Shown here piece after piece: positions 23,481 through 35,206 of a stretch of 64,000 bases of DNA. Origin of the DNA: Pyrocephalus nanus. Lineage: Eukaryota > Chordata > Aves > Passeriformes > Tyrannidae. The notes beneath the pieces were generated by a model. It made no database searches and had not been told where the DNA came from. It saw nothing but the letters and a program-made list of their open reading frames with translations. The DNA is taken from positions 8,826,001 through 8,890,000 of the forward strand of contig CM076266.1 of assembly GCA_038380795.1 (NCBI GenBank), read 5' to 3'. The first letter of the stretch is position 1. Each line of letters starts with the position of its first letter. A program made the translations under genes and the position numbers.

Positions 23481-23929
23481 CAGGAGCCTGGCGGGATTTT
23501 ACCCTGGGGGGCGAGGGCAGTGGTGCTGCTGTGAGGGGGAGCAGTGCCCGGGGGGAGCTGCTCCCTTGCCCAGTGGAGCCATTGCCAATTCAGGGGGAAG
23601 GATTCTTCTCCCAGTTCAAATCCTGTGCTATTTCAATGGCTCAAGCCAATATTGCAGATCCCGTTTATTTGGGGGATAAGGTCGTTTGCCATATACTAAA
23701 CACCTGAAAAAAAAAAAAAAAAGTGAAGGTTTTGTGGTTTTTTTGGTGCTCAGTTGTGAGGCAGCTTCTCATCACTGCTATGAAGAACTGAAATTTTATT
23801 TCAGCTCCAGCATTCACGTGGAGAACGCTCAGAACCCAGAAGCTCCCTTTGCTCTCCCTGAATTGAGCACGACTGCTTTGAGATGCACCTGCGTGTGCGG
23901 CGGTCAGAAGGAATCTCAATATAAAAGAG
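23481..23929. other. Unassigned intergenic block with poly-A run
   Basis: A G-rich stretch (23481-23700) ends in a run of 16 or more A at about 23706, as a retroposed sequence might. I do not recognise the family. The remainder is unique. Confidence 0.4.
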
Positions 23930-24331
23930 ACATTAAGCGTCCAAAAGAGGGCCACGAGGATGGGGAAGGGTCTGCAGGGGAGGTTTAGTGAGGAGTGGCT
24001 GAGGGCACTCAGTGTGTTCAGCTAGAGAGGGATGAGGGGAGACCTCAGTCCAGGTACAGCTCCCTCAGGAGGGCAGAGCAGGGGCAGGCACCAATCCCTG
24101 CTCCGGGGGATCAGGGACAGGGCCCGAGGGAACGGCCTGAACTTGTGCCAGGGGAGGTTTGGGCTGGATGTTGGAAAAAGGGTCTTCCCCCCGAGGGTGG
24201 CACTGAACAGGCTCCTCAGGGAAGCGGTCACAGCACCAAGGCCGACAGAGCTCAAGGAGGGTTTAGATAACGCCCTCAGGCCCACGGTGTGACTCCTGTG
24301 GATGGTCCCGGGCAGAGCTACGGGTTGGACA
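23930..24331 (+). mobile_element. CR1 LINE 3' end next to the DNAJB6 promoter
   Basis: The CR1 blocks GTCCAAAAGAGGGCCACGAGG, AACGGCCTGAACTTGTGCC, GGTTTGGGCTGGATGTTGG and CTTCCCCCCGAGGGTGG appear in order. The terminal tandem repeat is missing: the match fades after GGGTTGGACACTGG. It ends about 110 bp upstream of the heat-shock element of the DNAJB6 promoter. Confidence 0.88.
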
Positions 24332-24439
24332 CTGGATCCAGGGCTCTGCAGCAGAGCGATCCCTTTGGAATGTCGGGACGCGCCCGCTCGGCCGGCAGGG
24401 GGCGCCGCGCGCTCGCCGGGGGACGCCCCGGCGGGGCCT

Positions 24440-24457
24440 TTCCAGAAGCTTCCGGAA
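24440..24457 (+). promoter_or_regulatory. DNAJB6: Perfect four-unit heat-shock element (HSF binding site)
   Basis: The 18 bases TTCCAGAAGCTTCCGGAA are four inverted 5-bp units, TTCnnGAAnnTTCnnGAA, without a mismatch. Trimeric HSF1 binds three or more such units. The site lies about 100 bp upstream of the first-exon donor. DNAJB6 encodes an HSP40, so stress induction through this site is a sound inference. Confidence 0.85.
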
Positions 24458-24466
24458 GCGGCGGGG

Positions 24467-24477
24467 CGGAAGTGACG
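24467..24477 (+). promoter_or_regulatory. DNAJB6: ETS/CRE-like composite site
   Basis: CGGAAGTGACG combines an ETS-family (GABPA-type) GGAAGTG core with a TGACG half-CRE. Such sites are common just at the start of CpG-island promoters and help place the transcription start near 24480. Confidence 0.5.
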
Positions 24478-24479
24478 GC

Positions 24480-24555
24480 GCGCGCTGGCGGCGCTTCCTG
24501 CGTGCGGCCGGTGCCGTTGGGTCCCGGCGGGAGCGGCGCGAGCGGGGCCGCGCGG
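24480..24555 (+). other. DNAJB6: DNAJB6 noncoding exon 1 (5' end approximate)
   Basis: A G+C-rich segment downstream of the HSE and ETS site ends in a good donor, CGCGG|GTGAGC, at 24555/24556. It contains no ATG. In vertebrate DNAJB6 the first exon is noncoding and the start codon is in exon 2, which fits. The transcription start is estimated, not observed. Confidence 0.65.
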
Positions 24556-24564
24556 GTGAGCGGG

Positions 24565-24660
24565 GACCGGGAATGGAATACGGGAATGGGACACGGGACC
24601 GGGAATGGGAATGCGAACCGGGAATGGGAATGCGAACCGGGAATGGGACACGGGCACGGG
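24565..24660 (+). repeat. G-rich minisatellite with 19-bp unit in start of intron 1
   Basis: The unit ACCGGGAATGGGAATGCGA repeats exactly at 24598 and 24617, and in part at 24636. Flanking GGGAATGGGACACGGG-type variants extend the array to about 96 bp. GGG triplets recur every 6-9 bases on the sense strand, giving G-quadruplex potential just downstream of the promoter. Confidence 0.85.
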
Positions 24661-25044
24661 CCGCGGGGGGGGACGGGGGCTGTAGCCGCGGCCCCGCGCA
24701 GGCCCGGGGCGGCCCCGGGAACCACCGGGGGCTCCGCCCGGCCCTGGGGAGGGTGCGGGGACCGCGGCGGGAGCGGCTGCGCCCGACAAACCCCGGGTCC
24801 GGCGGGGCTGCGAGTCCCGGGCCGGTCGCCGCCAGAGCAGGAACAGCCCGCCTTTCCCTGCGCGGCGGGTTCGGCTGCCGAAGGTGCGGGCGAGCCCCGG
24901 CGCGTTAAACAGACCGGCTGGAAGGGCCTCCCCCCTTGCGGCCCCGCCGTGCCCTCCTTTCTTCGCGGCTCCCCGCGGGAGGTGGTGCCGCGGGGCCGCT
25001 CTGTGTCTGTGCCCTGCCTGCACTGAGGGGACGCGGGGAACGGC

Positions 25045-25238
25045 CCTGGGCTGGCACGGGCGGGCTCCGGCAGGGATCAGGAACAGCTTCCCACTGTTCA
25101 TGGTGATGAGGCATTGGAATTGGGTTGCCCAGGGAGGCGGTGGAGTCACCGTCCCTGGAAGTGTTTAAGAGGCACTGGTGATGTGGTTTGGTGGTTTCAG
25201 GGGTACGGTGCTTGATGGTCTCTTCCAGCCTTGATGAT
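25045..25238 (+). mobile_element. CR1 LINE 3' end fragment
   Basis: The motifs CAGGGATCAGGAACAGCTTCCC, GGAATTGGGTTGCCCAGGGAG and GTGGAGTCACCGTCCCTGGA are followed by a degraded GGTCTCTTCCAGCCTTGATGAT. These match the same CR1 subfamily as 13406-13584. It lies at the downstream edge of the CpG island. Confidence 0.85.
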
Positions 25239-28200
25239 CTCGAGCTAAACGCGCTGTTTTCCTCTCTGATAGAAGCAGTTCAGTGAAGTTCTGCTCGGTG
25301 TTTGTTACTCAGGGCAGGGTCAGGAGCGAGGTTTGTTGTGGGTGAGGTCGGCAGCGGGTTGGGTGTTTTGAACTTGCTGTTTCCAAGCTCCGAGCCGAGT
25401 TGAAAGTTGACACTGGCAGGTAAGCAAGGTGGTTTGCCGGCAGTGTTTGCTGGACTTCAGAGGGGGCAGTGGGCTGGGAAGTGATTTATGACCAGCGTTC
25501 ATGTTTGCAATGACCCTCTGAGCTGTGTTACTGTCGGAGCTCTCCTTGGCTGCTCTAGGGTTGAGCCGTGCTAACAAAGATCGTTCAAAATCCTGAAGAA
25601 ATTTGGCTTGAATTCTGATAGTAATAAACTGATGCAGTAACATCGTAAAAGCTAAGTTTATAACAGTGCTAATGTGCACGTGCCCAGGCTTGTGACATTG
25701 CATAGTTAATCAGGGATCAATCCCGGAATTTTCAGGGTATAAAGTGTCAAAAAAGTGGTAAGAACAAGGTGTTGACACAGAGGGAACAGCTGGAATGAAG
25801 CAAGGCTCTGCCTCTCCGGTCCTGCAGCAGAGGTTGCAGTCACTGCTGCCTGCTGACATTAATTTTTGTTTACTCTTTGGAGATCCTTGTATTCCAGTTA
25901 GGGATTTTATGTTCAGCTGATGATCAAGATCCTGGTAGTTAAAGTACCATTTAGTTTGATGGATTATGTTGTCAAAGAAGATTTGTTTGGACCAGTGAGT
26001 AAATGTATTTATAGATCATCTCTGTAGTTAGGTTGTTTTTTTTTTTTCTTTTTTTTTAAATTTTAACTATAGCTCAGCACTGGTCTAGCTTTTTTCCCTC
26101 CTCTTGGCTCTTGTGCTTCCTTCTCAGGGGAGAATAAGAGAGTGTTGGAAATGGAAGCTATATTACTATAAAATTTCCTTAAATGATCTCAGATAGTGGA
26201 GGAGAAATTTAAATTGCTACTTATACTGGCAGCACTATTTAGACTGCAGTAGTAATAATTTATCTGTAAACTTCAGGGTTCCCCTTGTTCTCTATCATAG
26301 TTTTGTTTTTAGCACTTGTTTTTTTCAGACTACAGCATGTTCTTATCCAAATAGCTTCTCTCTCTGGTATTTTCTCCTGTCTTTCCTGGATTGATGCAGT
26401 TTGCTAATTTATCTTGGCTGACTGTGGGGAGAAAGTACGCAAGGCTTCACCTCTTTGTAACACTGAAGTTTTAGTTAGAGGGCTAATGTGTTTTGCTACT
26501 GATTTTTTTTTTTTTTTTTTAATAGATACACACACTTCTTTACTACTGTATTCTTTCTTTTATCCTCTAGAAGTTTTGGAATGCATATGGAGAGAGGGAA
26601 CAACTTATATTAAATCGTCATTGTAACATCAAGGATGTAGTAGTTCCTAACAGTGTGTGGACTGTCCTTGGGAAAGAAGTACCTGATTTTTTGGTTTGTT
26701 TCGCATCTGTGCTTATCACACTGGTGCAGTGAGGTCTGTGAGGGATGAGGGTGGTGACTGCGTTGTACCCGAGTCCAGAGGCGTCGCAATTCCGGCCTGG
26801 AATCGACTGAAATGTCACACCGGGTTGAACTCGGAGCGCAGCCACCCGTGTGAGCCTGAGCTGCTCCTGTGCCGCTGGCCGTGCAGGGGGGGCAGCTCGT
26901 CCTGCCAGGGCACTGCACTTCCAGGCTGGAGCACCTCCTGCTTCTTACCGTGTAAACAGGGATGTTTTGAAGGGAATGCATTGCCTTAATTTTCAACTTA
27001 GTCGTGTGAGGTTTAATATTCTAGCGTTGTGCTCCTTAAGTAGGAAGTGCTCCATTTCTCTAATAGCATTTGTAAAGAACCTCCTCAGCCTCGTGTCCTG
27101 TAAGCATTTTCTGTCAACAGCTTTTCCTTTGTCTTGTTCAAGGAATAAGGATTCAAGGATTAGTGAGAAATTACTTAGCTTGGTCAAAACTTGTTGGATC
27201 TTGTGTATGATGATTGTTTATTTCAAGATAGATTCAAAATAAAATTGCAATTGAGGGTATTAGTAGGTTTAAGTTATATTTTTTCTTTTGAATGAAATAC
27301 ATTTGAATGGATGTTAGATTTTTCTTACATTTAGACCTAATGAAAGCATTATTCTGCTTCTGTTTATTTAAGTGCTAGGGAAGAAATAATTCATGCATAT
27401 GCATTTCACTCCTCCAGTTACTAGTTGTAGGTTTCAATTATGTTTTCTATTAGTTCTCAGAAAATACTGAAATCCCACTGATATTAGTGAGGACTCGGTA
27501 CCTAACAAGGATCCTGAAGCTCATATAATAAGTCTGAAGTCATTCCTGTCTACATTGCAGACAACAGTTTTTATTTAAACTTTAATTCTTTTGATTAGAA
27601 TTATTTTTCTACCTTAAAATGTAGTCTGAATCTGTGACAGCCTGTCAGTGCTCTGAAAAAGAACTTGCTCTTTGCGTTAATGAAACTTTTTTTTTTCCGT
27701 TTGTCTGGAATAAAATTATCGTGACTCCAAAAATACTTCAGGGGAAGTGTGTAGAAGCTTTAAACTATTTTGTTTTCTCCAAAGGATCATGTCATTGCAT
27801 GTGATTATTTGGCTGAAGGTTCCTGGGCCTCATCTTTCAGTTGAGGCTTTCACCATTTTTAATTGTTCAATCAAACACAGATTGTATATTTTTTAAAATA
27901 ATATAGGAATATTTTTACTTTGTATCAAGTAGCCTTTTATGGTTAGTTTTAGGAGGGTGCCAGTGTTGCAGATATTTGTGACACAATTCCAAATTTGGAC
28001 ACCTGAGTTGTTGTGTTTTGGAAAAATGCTCCTTTGCTTTAAGGAGAGCTCGTGAATAAGTCTCCCTCAATTTAGGGCCTGCTCAGAGATCAGATGGATA
28101 AGCAGGAGAGTGTCAGCCAGGGGAATGAGGGTGGCCTGATCAGCTCTCTTTCCCTGTTTTTGTTAGACAGTTTACATTTCTTTCACAGATGAAGATTTTG

Positions 28201-31200
28201 GATTTCTTCTGTTTTCCATTTTTGTTGGTTCACTCTTTTTAATGTTTTTCTTTTTTTTTTTTTACTTGTTGCCCTCTACAGGCTTTCCTTGTGCCAGGCA
28301 GTCAAACAGACCAGGTTCTGTCGTTCTTGTCAGAGCTGTGTCCTGCAGCCCTTGGGGAGGAGTGGAGTGGACAGGATTCTTAGTAACTTCTTGCCTTAGG
28401 GGATGAGGGAGCCTTGTACAGGTGTCTCCTTTTTCTGTTGTAGTGGGGTTTTGTTGTTGGCTTTTTTAAAATGGAACATAAACTTCAAGGAAAAAAAGCA
28501 GCAACTACCTTTTCCCTGTATGAACTGCATCCTCTTGTGTCATAATAACTGTATCCAAATCCACCCTGTTTTCTGACATAGAAGAAGGATGTTTGCTCTA
28601 AGCATGAGATTAAAGTAAGCTTTTTGGAATGTTCATTTTATTAGATTCATCTCCCAGGGATGCTGTGGTAGTATTAAAATAATGAGTATAAACATGGCTG
28701 TTTAAGTACATTTTACTAATTTAATTGTATGGTAAGTTTTCATTTTTCCGTGAAACAATAAATTTCAGGAACGTCTGAAGTTACTCTGACAGCTTTTCTA
28801 AGCTCAGGTAAGTACAAGTTAAAAGTACTGAGTTTTTTAATATGCCTTAGTCCGCACTACACTGTGCATGTATCAGCGGGGGGAAGAATTTAATGTTGGT
28901 GCCTTGTTTAAGTATCTTTTCAGATTAATTAATCACAAAACTTATACAGGTTTTCTTGCTCTGTTATTGCACTCATCAGAATTAAAGTAACTTTCCTTTT
29001 GTTCCTTAGAATTCTTAAACTTCTTAGATTTTCTTGTAAAGAGTGTGGGCATTTTTGTGCTAGCTCTTGTACAGCGCTGGCACGGTGGATCTTTGCAAGT
29101 TCAGTCAAGAGACTGCTCCTGGTCTTGGCTCAGTTACATATGGCACATCCCAGATATTGTTGCTAGAACTGACATAGATATCTTGATTTTATTTGGGATT
29201 TGGCTGAGCTTTTGGGACTTGTATGGCTTCCTGTGTTGCTGAGTTGTGGTGGGTGAAATGTGTTTGATTGTTGTCTGAGCGGTGTTTCGCTCTGAGGAGC
29301 CATGGTGTGAGATTTAGCTTTGGTCAGGGCATAGGAGACACCAAAAGTCAGGTCCTATAACCAGGATCTGTTTCTTAAAGAGCTGTTTCTTCTTCAAGCC
29401 AGTGAGACCTCATTGAGCCACTGGTACAAATGTGTCCTAGAGACCTTGGCAAACAGTGTTATGGTTCATCTTTGTTTACCCTCTTTTGGATGGGTAACTT
29501 GGAGAGATAAGGCGTGTAATTAAAGTTCGTAGATTGCATTTGAAATCTGTAGCTTGTGAACAAATGAAGTGACTGAACTTCATCTGAAGTTTGTTACTTC
29601 TAAACAGAATGTTTGTATATGTGTCTGAATTTACTGGACTGTAAATAATAAAATGATTAACAAAGGTGTCTTAGCTGTGTAAAAGTCAAATGAAGAAATA
29701 CTAGAAAACTCGGAAAATATGTGTGTGTGTGTTGTTGGAATTCTGTGTATGGCCTTGGATCCAGATCAACACCAACATAACTGTAGTGTGCATACTTCAA
29801 GGAGTGTAGAATTCATCAGATCCCACTCACATATTGCTTTCTAATAAAACTCTTGGAATGTGAAGACTCATATTTTTGAATCCTAGATTACAATTCCCAA
29901 AGATCCTTGAGTGTGTGCATCATCTGTTAACATCCAAGAGACATCTATGAGTTGCTCAGTTGCTGTTGAGTAGGTTGGATTCAAGCTCAAGCTGCACTGG
30001 GAGTCAGAACAGGATATTTATTCCTCCGGTGCTGCCAGCAGGATGAATCCTTTACATATGTTCATCGAAAGCAGCAGGTACCAGGAACTGGATGGCTGTG
30101 GGACTTGCACAGGATGTTGATGACTGGCTGCTTCTGTGAACTGCATGAATCAGGAGTTTGGAACTCCCATCTGGCTCTCCAGGTGACTGCACCAGTCACA
30201 AAGCTGGAGCTATTCTGGCATCTTTCAGGACTCTCTGTGCTGCCCGTTGCTTCATGGCCAGAAATAGATAACTTTTTCTGACTAAGCTGACTGCAAAGGT
30301 CGCATGCCCCTTGCTGTCTGAATTCCCTCCTGGCTGCTCTAAGAATTTCTTGTTTGGTTACTTTCCTCCCTTCTGTATTTAGTTAGGGGTGCTGCTTTGT
30401 CATCCCTTCGGGTTGTGCATCTGATTACTTGCTTTGCTTTTCTTTGTCATCTGATCTTATAAAGGTTTATGGCTCTCTATATAACTATGTTCTGTAATGC
30501 TTCTCATGCCTTTTATGTTGCTGAGGACTGTGCTATGAAGAGAGTTTGAGCTGGATTTCAGGATAACTGTGGTGGAGCTCTGGGCTGTGCTGTACGAGGA
30601 GGGTCCAGCCTGGTCATGTGCTCCTGTCAGTCGCCTTGAGTCAGTGTGAGTGCTCAGGACCACTGCTCCCTAAGCCAGAACAAGGCCGACTTCTCCTGTG
30701 TGACTGAGAACTCTGTAAACTATGGAAACTTTTGGTTCACATAAACATTTGCCTGTTTGGTTTTCATGCTCCAGAGAAGGAGTTAGAGTAGCTGATAGCA
30801 CACTGCAAACATAGGGCAGTTACCAGCACAAGTAACTACAAACAGGAAGGCCATGGAACAACTTCTTTCAGCTGGAGATTTTTTGCTTATCTGTTCTTCT
30901 GAGACTTTGAAGGTTTTGTGTGGATGGAGGTGGGAAATTAGTTTAATGTGGCCTGGCTTCCTTGGGGCTTTGGGAAAAAATCCCGAGTGCCTGATTAATG
31001 AGCCTTGCTTGTATATTTGGAGACAAAGTGTTTGACAGATTTGGTGTTGGAAGAAGATTTTGTAATGCCATTTTGGTTAGGATAATTGAGTGGTTTTTTG
31101 CATCTTTGAAACATCTAGGCATTTTCACCAAGCAGATTCCTTCCTTCCATTAGCCTTAAAAATACTGACTTTTTCATTTTTAATTGGCCATCTTCTGTTC

Positions 31201-34200
31201 TCTAAGTTGATGGTCATCTATATTCTGTTTTATTATAAGCTCATTCCTTGAGTAAATATTTTAAATAATTTTGTCCTGAAAAGATTGCAGACAGAGATCT
31301 TTCCTAGTTTGCGAGTATTGTTGAGATTTTTAAGGGAGAGAGGGGCTTGTGGATGTGGGTGATTTAGTGTGTGTGTGTCCCCCCCCCATCTTATTGACTG
31401 TTGAGCAGAAATCCCATGCTTTTTTTAAGGGGCTAAATATTAGCTGATACTTTTTTTTTTTTAATTAAGATGAACAAAAAAGCTGCAGATTATTTTCTTT
31501 GTGTAAATGTTGCGAGAACCTTTTTACATACAAGAAAAAAGTTCCTATGATAACTAAAATTTCAACAGTACAGTTTCTGGTTTATGGTAACTGGCAGGTA
31601 GAAATAACAGTAAATCAGAGATGAACTCTTACTGTCACCTGACTGTTTGATTCAGAGAAGGAGAATATTTACAATTTGTTCTCTTTAGAGAGCTGCTGCT
31701 TGTCTTAATTCCAGACTCTATATTAGTGGCAAATAAAAACTGAACAATAGCATGTTCACTAAACACAGAATATGCAAGCCCCAAATATTTCTTTGGAACA
31801 TATAATTCCTCTATTCTTGAAGGGTTTTGCTTTTTAGGGCCAGAGTCATCTGTTAAGAGGTGGTCATACTGCCTCAGCATTGATTTTTGGTTCCAACTTC
31901 AGGCCTCTGTTATTTAGGATATATTGGTGTCTGCATTGAATCTGAAGTTAACAACACTGCAGCATTGTTTTTAAACAAACAGCAAAGTATTTAAATATAT
32001 GATGAAATCAGTATGACTACCAGTGTGCACAGAGTTCTCTAGGAAAAGATGTGATTTATTTCCTATGTGCTTATTCTAGCTAGAAGCTTGAGGTTTAAAT
32101 TTTCCCTCTAAGCTAGGTGCCTGAATGGAGAGGAGAGCTAATGCAAGTGTTACATTTAAGAAAATGAGAATATGGAAAAAACACTTAATGGTATGGTCTG
32201 TGCTCCTGTCTTGTGGCTTCCTGCTGTTTGCTGGTATCTCTTGTTAGGAGGGGCTCTGACCTCTAGCCTTAAGCTTGACTCATATTAGATACACTCTGAT
32301 TTCTTTTTGTAACTATATGTTCCATATGTGCTATTGCTCATAGGGGTTGGCTGTGGGATTTGATAACAGACTTAACCCACACTGACCTTGCTCTTCCCCT
32401 CTGTGTTCATGAGCTGTTCTAGTCCCTGTGTGGGAAACAGCAAAACCAGCGAGGCCAGTTGATAGCAAATATTCTGGGATATTTTTGGTAATCTGTATGT
32501 TTACATATTCAACCCTGCCATTGGTATATTATTATTGGCATTCTCAACGTTAATTTTAATTCATGTCTCCCAACTTCCTTTGACATTGGTCACAATATTA
32601 ACTATACCCTTGCTATATTTTTGGTATGGGGATTTCTTCAAAGGGCAAAGTCAATTAGAGCTCTGTTTACCTGCTGCACTTTAATTTTGTGTTTGTGGAA
32701 CTGTTTGGTTAAGTAGATGGCTAAAACCACCCAAGTTTTAAACACAGATAGCTCCTCCAGTGCATTTGCTTCTGTGAGTAGTTTTGAGTGGGGTGGCAGC
32801 ATGGCAGGGTATCTCTTAAACTGGTTTTGCCATTTGAGGAAATGTGTGTGTAACCACATCCCTAATTAAAGTTAATTAAGCTTTAACCTACAGCAACAGC
32901 ATATTTTGAAGATGTACCAATTTATTTTAAAAGGAAGCCTCTAATTTCTGTTCACGTCCCAGGATGTTGAAAGATATATGTAAAATGAGTACAATACATT
33001 AATTTCAGAATATTTCACTGGGCTACATCATGCTGGGTACCCTCAGCATTTGTGTGAAAGAACAGGAAAATGAGACTTGGCGTGGGCTAAAACGAAAACC
33101 ACTGAATGACTTGAGGGGGGAAATTTATTTCAATAAATTTTTGTTCTTGATGCACGAGATAAGAAAATGTGACTAATACACTGCTGTATTGTTATGTTCT
33201 GAGTGTATTTTTGTGGCTTTGCCTGCAACAAGTTGATAACTCATGGAAAATGTTGGTGTTTCCTTGTTCGTAAAACTTGGAAGGAACCAGCAGCAGGGAT
33301 AGGATGGAAAGGTGCTTGGAATTTTTGCCGGAGTGGAGACTTGTTACAGTGTTGGAGAGAAGAAGCCTTTGCAGGAAGACATGAAACCATTCTTGCAACT
33401 TTTAGAAAGATTCTTTCATTTTAGTCCTCATTTAGTTGGAGTAATGGTAAATATAAATGTTTCCTGTAATTATTTTCTAGCACGAACAAGAAACAGTATT
33501 TAAATTGCTTTTTCTTTTAACTTGTAGGTTTCTTAGAACTCTTGTGAAAACTTTATTCTTTTGTACTAAGAGAAGGTAGCTCTGTGATTGAGTTGGTTGT
33601 TTAATCTTGGAGCTGCAGCAACCTTGCCTGGCAATGTGCTTCTGTTGGTAAACACAAAGGAAGTAAAGGGTATTCAGTAGTTTTGACAACCTGCAAATTT
33701 TTTGTCAAGGTCTGAGCACAAGAAAGGCTTACTGGAATCAATAGGCGGAGTTTTAGGTTTCCAAGACCTGCACATTCGTTTCTTTTCTGAAGGGAGCATC
33801 TCAGGAAATAATATTCTGAAGAGCAGTTGTGGAAGAAAGGCCCCTTTGCTTCTGCTTATATGTGCTTAAGACATGATGTAGGTGTCATAGATGACATTAG
33901 GTGAACATGATATGTGCTTTCTTTTGCATTCAGAGTTATTAATATGTAATCAAAACCGTGACCCACATATTCTTTTTAATATACTGATTAAATCAGGCTT
34001 TTCGGTCTGTTTTGTTCCAGGAACTGCTGGTTACCCATGTGTCTGTGCTTCAGTGGGATTAAGGAACATAAAAATCAGAATGAAAGTAATTGCTTGATTT
34101 GTTGACTTAAAATAAAGTGGTTTTATTTTTTGGGGTTTGGAACATTTGATTTTGTCCCTCTCAGATCAGGTTTGGTACTAGAAGATACCAGACTCCTACC

Positions 34201-34262
34201 TGACTTTTATCAAGTAATAGCACTGGACAAGCTTCGTTTACAAGTTGTTGTTGTTGTTACAG

Positions 34263-34306
34263 GACTTGAAAGACTCAGCTGTTGTTAACAAGACACCTAC
34301 TGAAAC
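34263..34306 (+). other. DNAJB6: DNAJB6 exon 2, 5' untranslated part
   Basis: These are the 44 bases between the ...GTTACAG acceptor and the start codon. There is no upstream ATG. The start context GAAACATGG has a purine at -3 and G at +4, a strong Kozak match. Confidence 0.88.
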
Positions 34307-34371
34307 ATGGTGGATTACTATGAAGTTCTGGGAGTGCAAAAGCATGCCTCAGCAGAGGATATTAAAAAAGC
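34307..34371 (+). CDS. DNAJB6: DNAJB6 coding exon 2: start and J-domain helix I
   Basis: DNAJB6 (MRJ) is a class-B HSP40 that recruits HSP70 through its J domain and itself blocks aggregation of polyglutamine and other amyloid proteins. It also works with BAG3 at muscle Z-discs. The exon starts MVDYYEVLGVQKHASAEDIK and ends KA plus two bases, split by a GC|GTAAGT donor. YYEVLGV is the canonical J-domain start. The seven exons join without a frame break to 726 nt, 241 residues plus stop, equal to human isoform b. The gene follows UBE3C on the same strand, as in other amniotes. Confidence 0.97.
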
Positions 34372-35096
34372 GTAAGTGTCACTGGCATGTGTGTTGTGTA
34401 TTTTAAACATGGTTTCTGCATCTGCACTCTGTTGTCCTCCCTTGTTCTTTTGCTAATTCCTGCACATGCTACTTTGTCGACTCAGATGTTTGAACTGTGA
34501 TCTTGTGTAAAACACTCCATACCAACCTAAAGACAAACTTAGCTTTGACCCTCCAAGTAGTTACGAACAATTTGCATAAAATGTTTCATTTCAGGAAAGG
34601 AATTGCGTGCAGGTGTAGCAGTCAAGGAAGGCATTGATGTTAAGGTGATGCTGCAGTCTGGCATTGGTGTGCTCTTGAGGCTTTATCAACTTTTGACTGT
34701 ACCGGGTGCTTCACATGTACCAGATCCTTCTTGATGCTCCCTATTGTTGCCTGGAGTAGTGAATAATTATAGAGCTTCAAGGAGAAGCCCCACAGCAGAG
34801 GTGTTTTGGAATGTTTTGCTTAGATCTGCCAGATGTTGATCACCAGAAATGCACAGGAATAATTTCAAAATAACTGAAGCACACCAGACTACATTTTTCT
34901 TAAAAGCATATCTGAGTAGGTGGTTCTTTGTGTGCCTGCAGAATCTGTTAATACCAGTGTGGTTGCAAGATACAAAGCACTGGGGAATTTCTAAATACTT
35001 TAATTCCTGACAACTTGTTTGAAACATTTTGTGTTTATCTGTATAGCATATTCCATCATTTCAGAGTAAAATATCCGTTGTTTTCCTTCCACTTAG
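34372..35096 (+). other. DNAJB6: DNAJB6 intron 2
   Basis: This is a 725-bp GT-AG intron inside the J domain. No repeat or extra exon was recognised. Confidence 0.93.
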
Positions 35097-35206
35097 GTAC
35101 CGTAAATTGGCACTAAAATGGCACCCTGATAAAAATCCAGACAATAAAGATGAGGCGGAACAGCAATTTAAACAAGTAGCTGAGGCCTATGAAGTTTTGT
35201 CAGATG
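35097..35206 (+). CDS. DNAJB6: DNAJB6 coding exon 3: J-domain helices II-III with HPD
   Basis: The exon encodes [14 protein letters not shown], then [20 protein letters not shown] and SD. The HPD tripeptide needed to stimulate HSP70 ATPase is intact (codons 35122-35130, residues 31-33). The acceptor is CACTTAG and the donor CAGATG|GTAGGT; the frame continues into exon 4 by a split Ala codon. If intron 3 is retained, the frame stays open to a stop at 35386-35388. Confidence 0.97.

Larger units (their letters stand above)
24340..25080. promoter_or_regulatory. DNAJB6: CpG island with DNAJB6 promoter
   Basis: About 700 bp are extremely G+C-rich with frequent CpG, in sharp contrast with the A/T-rich flanks. 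There is no TATA box. It contains a perfect heat-shock element (24440-24457), an ETS-type CGGAAGTGACG site that also has a CRE-like core (24467-24477), GC boxes, and a splice donor at 24556. This is the expected structure of a broad housekeeping chaperone promoter. The only long open frames here are G+C-driven artefacts. Confidence 0.88.
24556..34262 (+). other. DNAJB6: DNAJB6 intron 1
   Basis: This is a 9.7-kb intron from GTGAGC to a TTGTTGTTGTTACAG acceptor. It holds a 19-bp minisatellite at its very start, a CR1 fragment at 25045-25238, poly-T runs (26038, 26503, 28249, 31450) and otherwise unique A/T-rich sequence. No further exon was recognised. Confidence 0.7.

Noticed and set aside
24289..25026. 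245-codon open frame on the plus strand in the CpG island
   Set aside because: Same cause: high G+C lowers stop-codon frequency. It overlaps the promoter, exon 1 donor and the tandem repeat.
24022..25149. 375-codon open frame on the minus strand across the CpG island
   Set aside because: It runs through a CR1 fragment, the DNAJB6 promoter and the minisatellite. It is Pro/Arg/Gly/Ala-rich because of G+C content, and no domain is recognisable.
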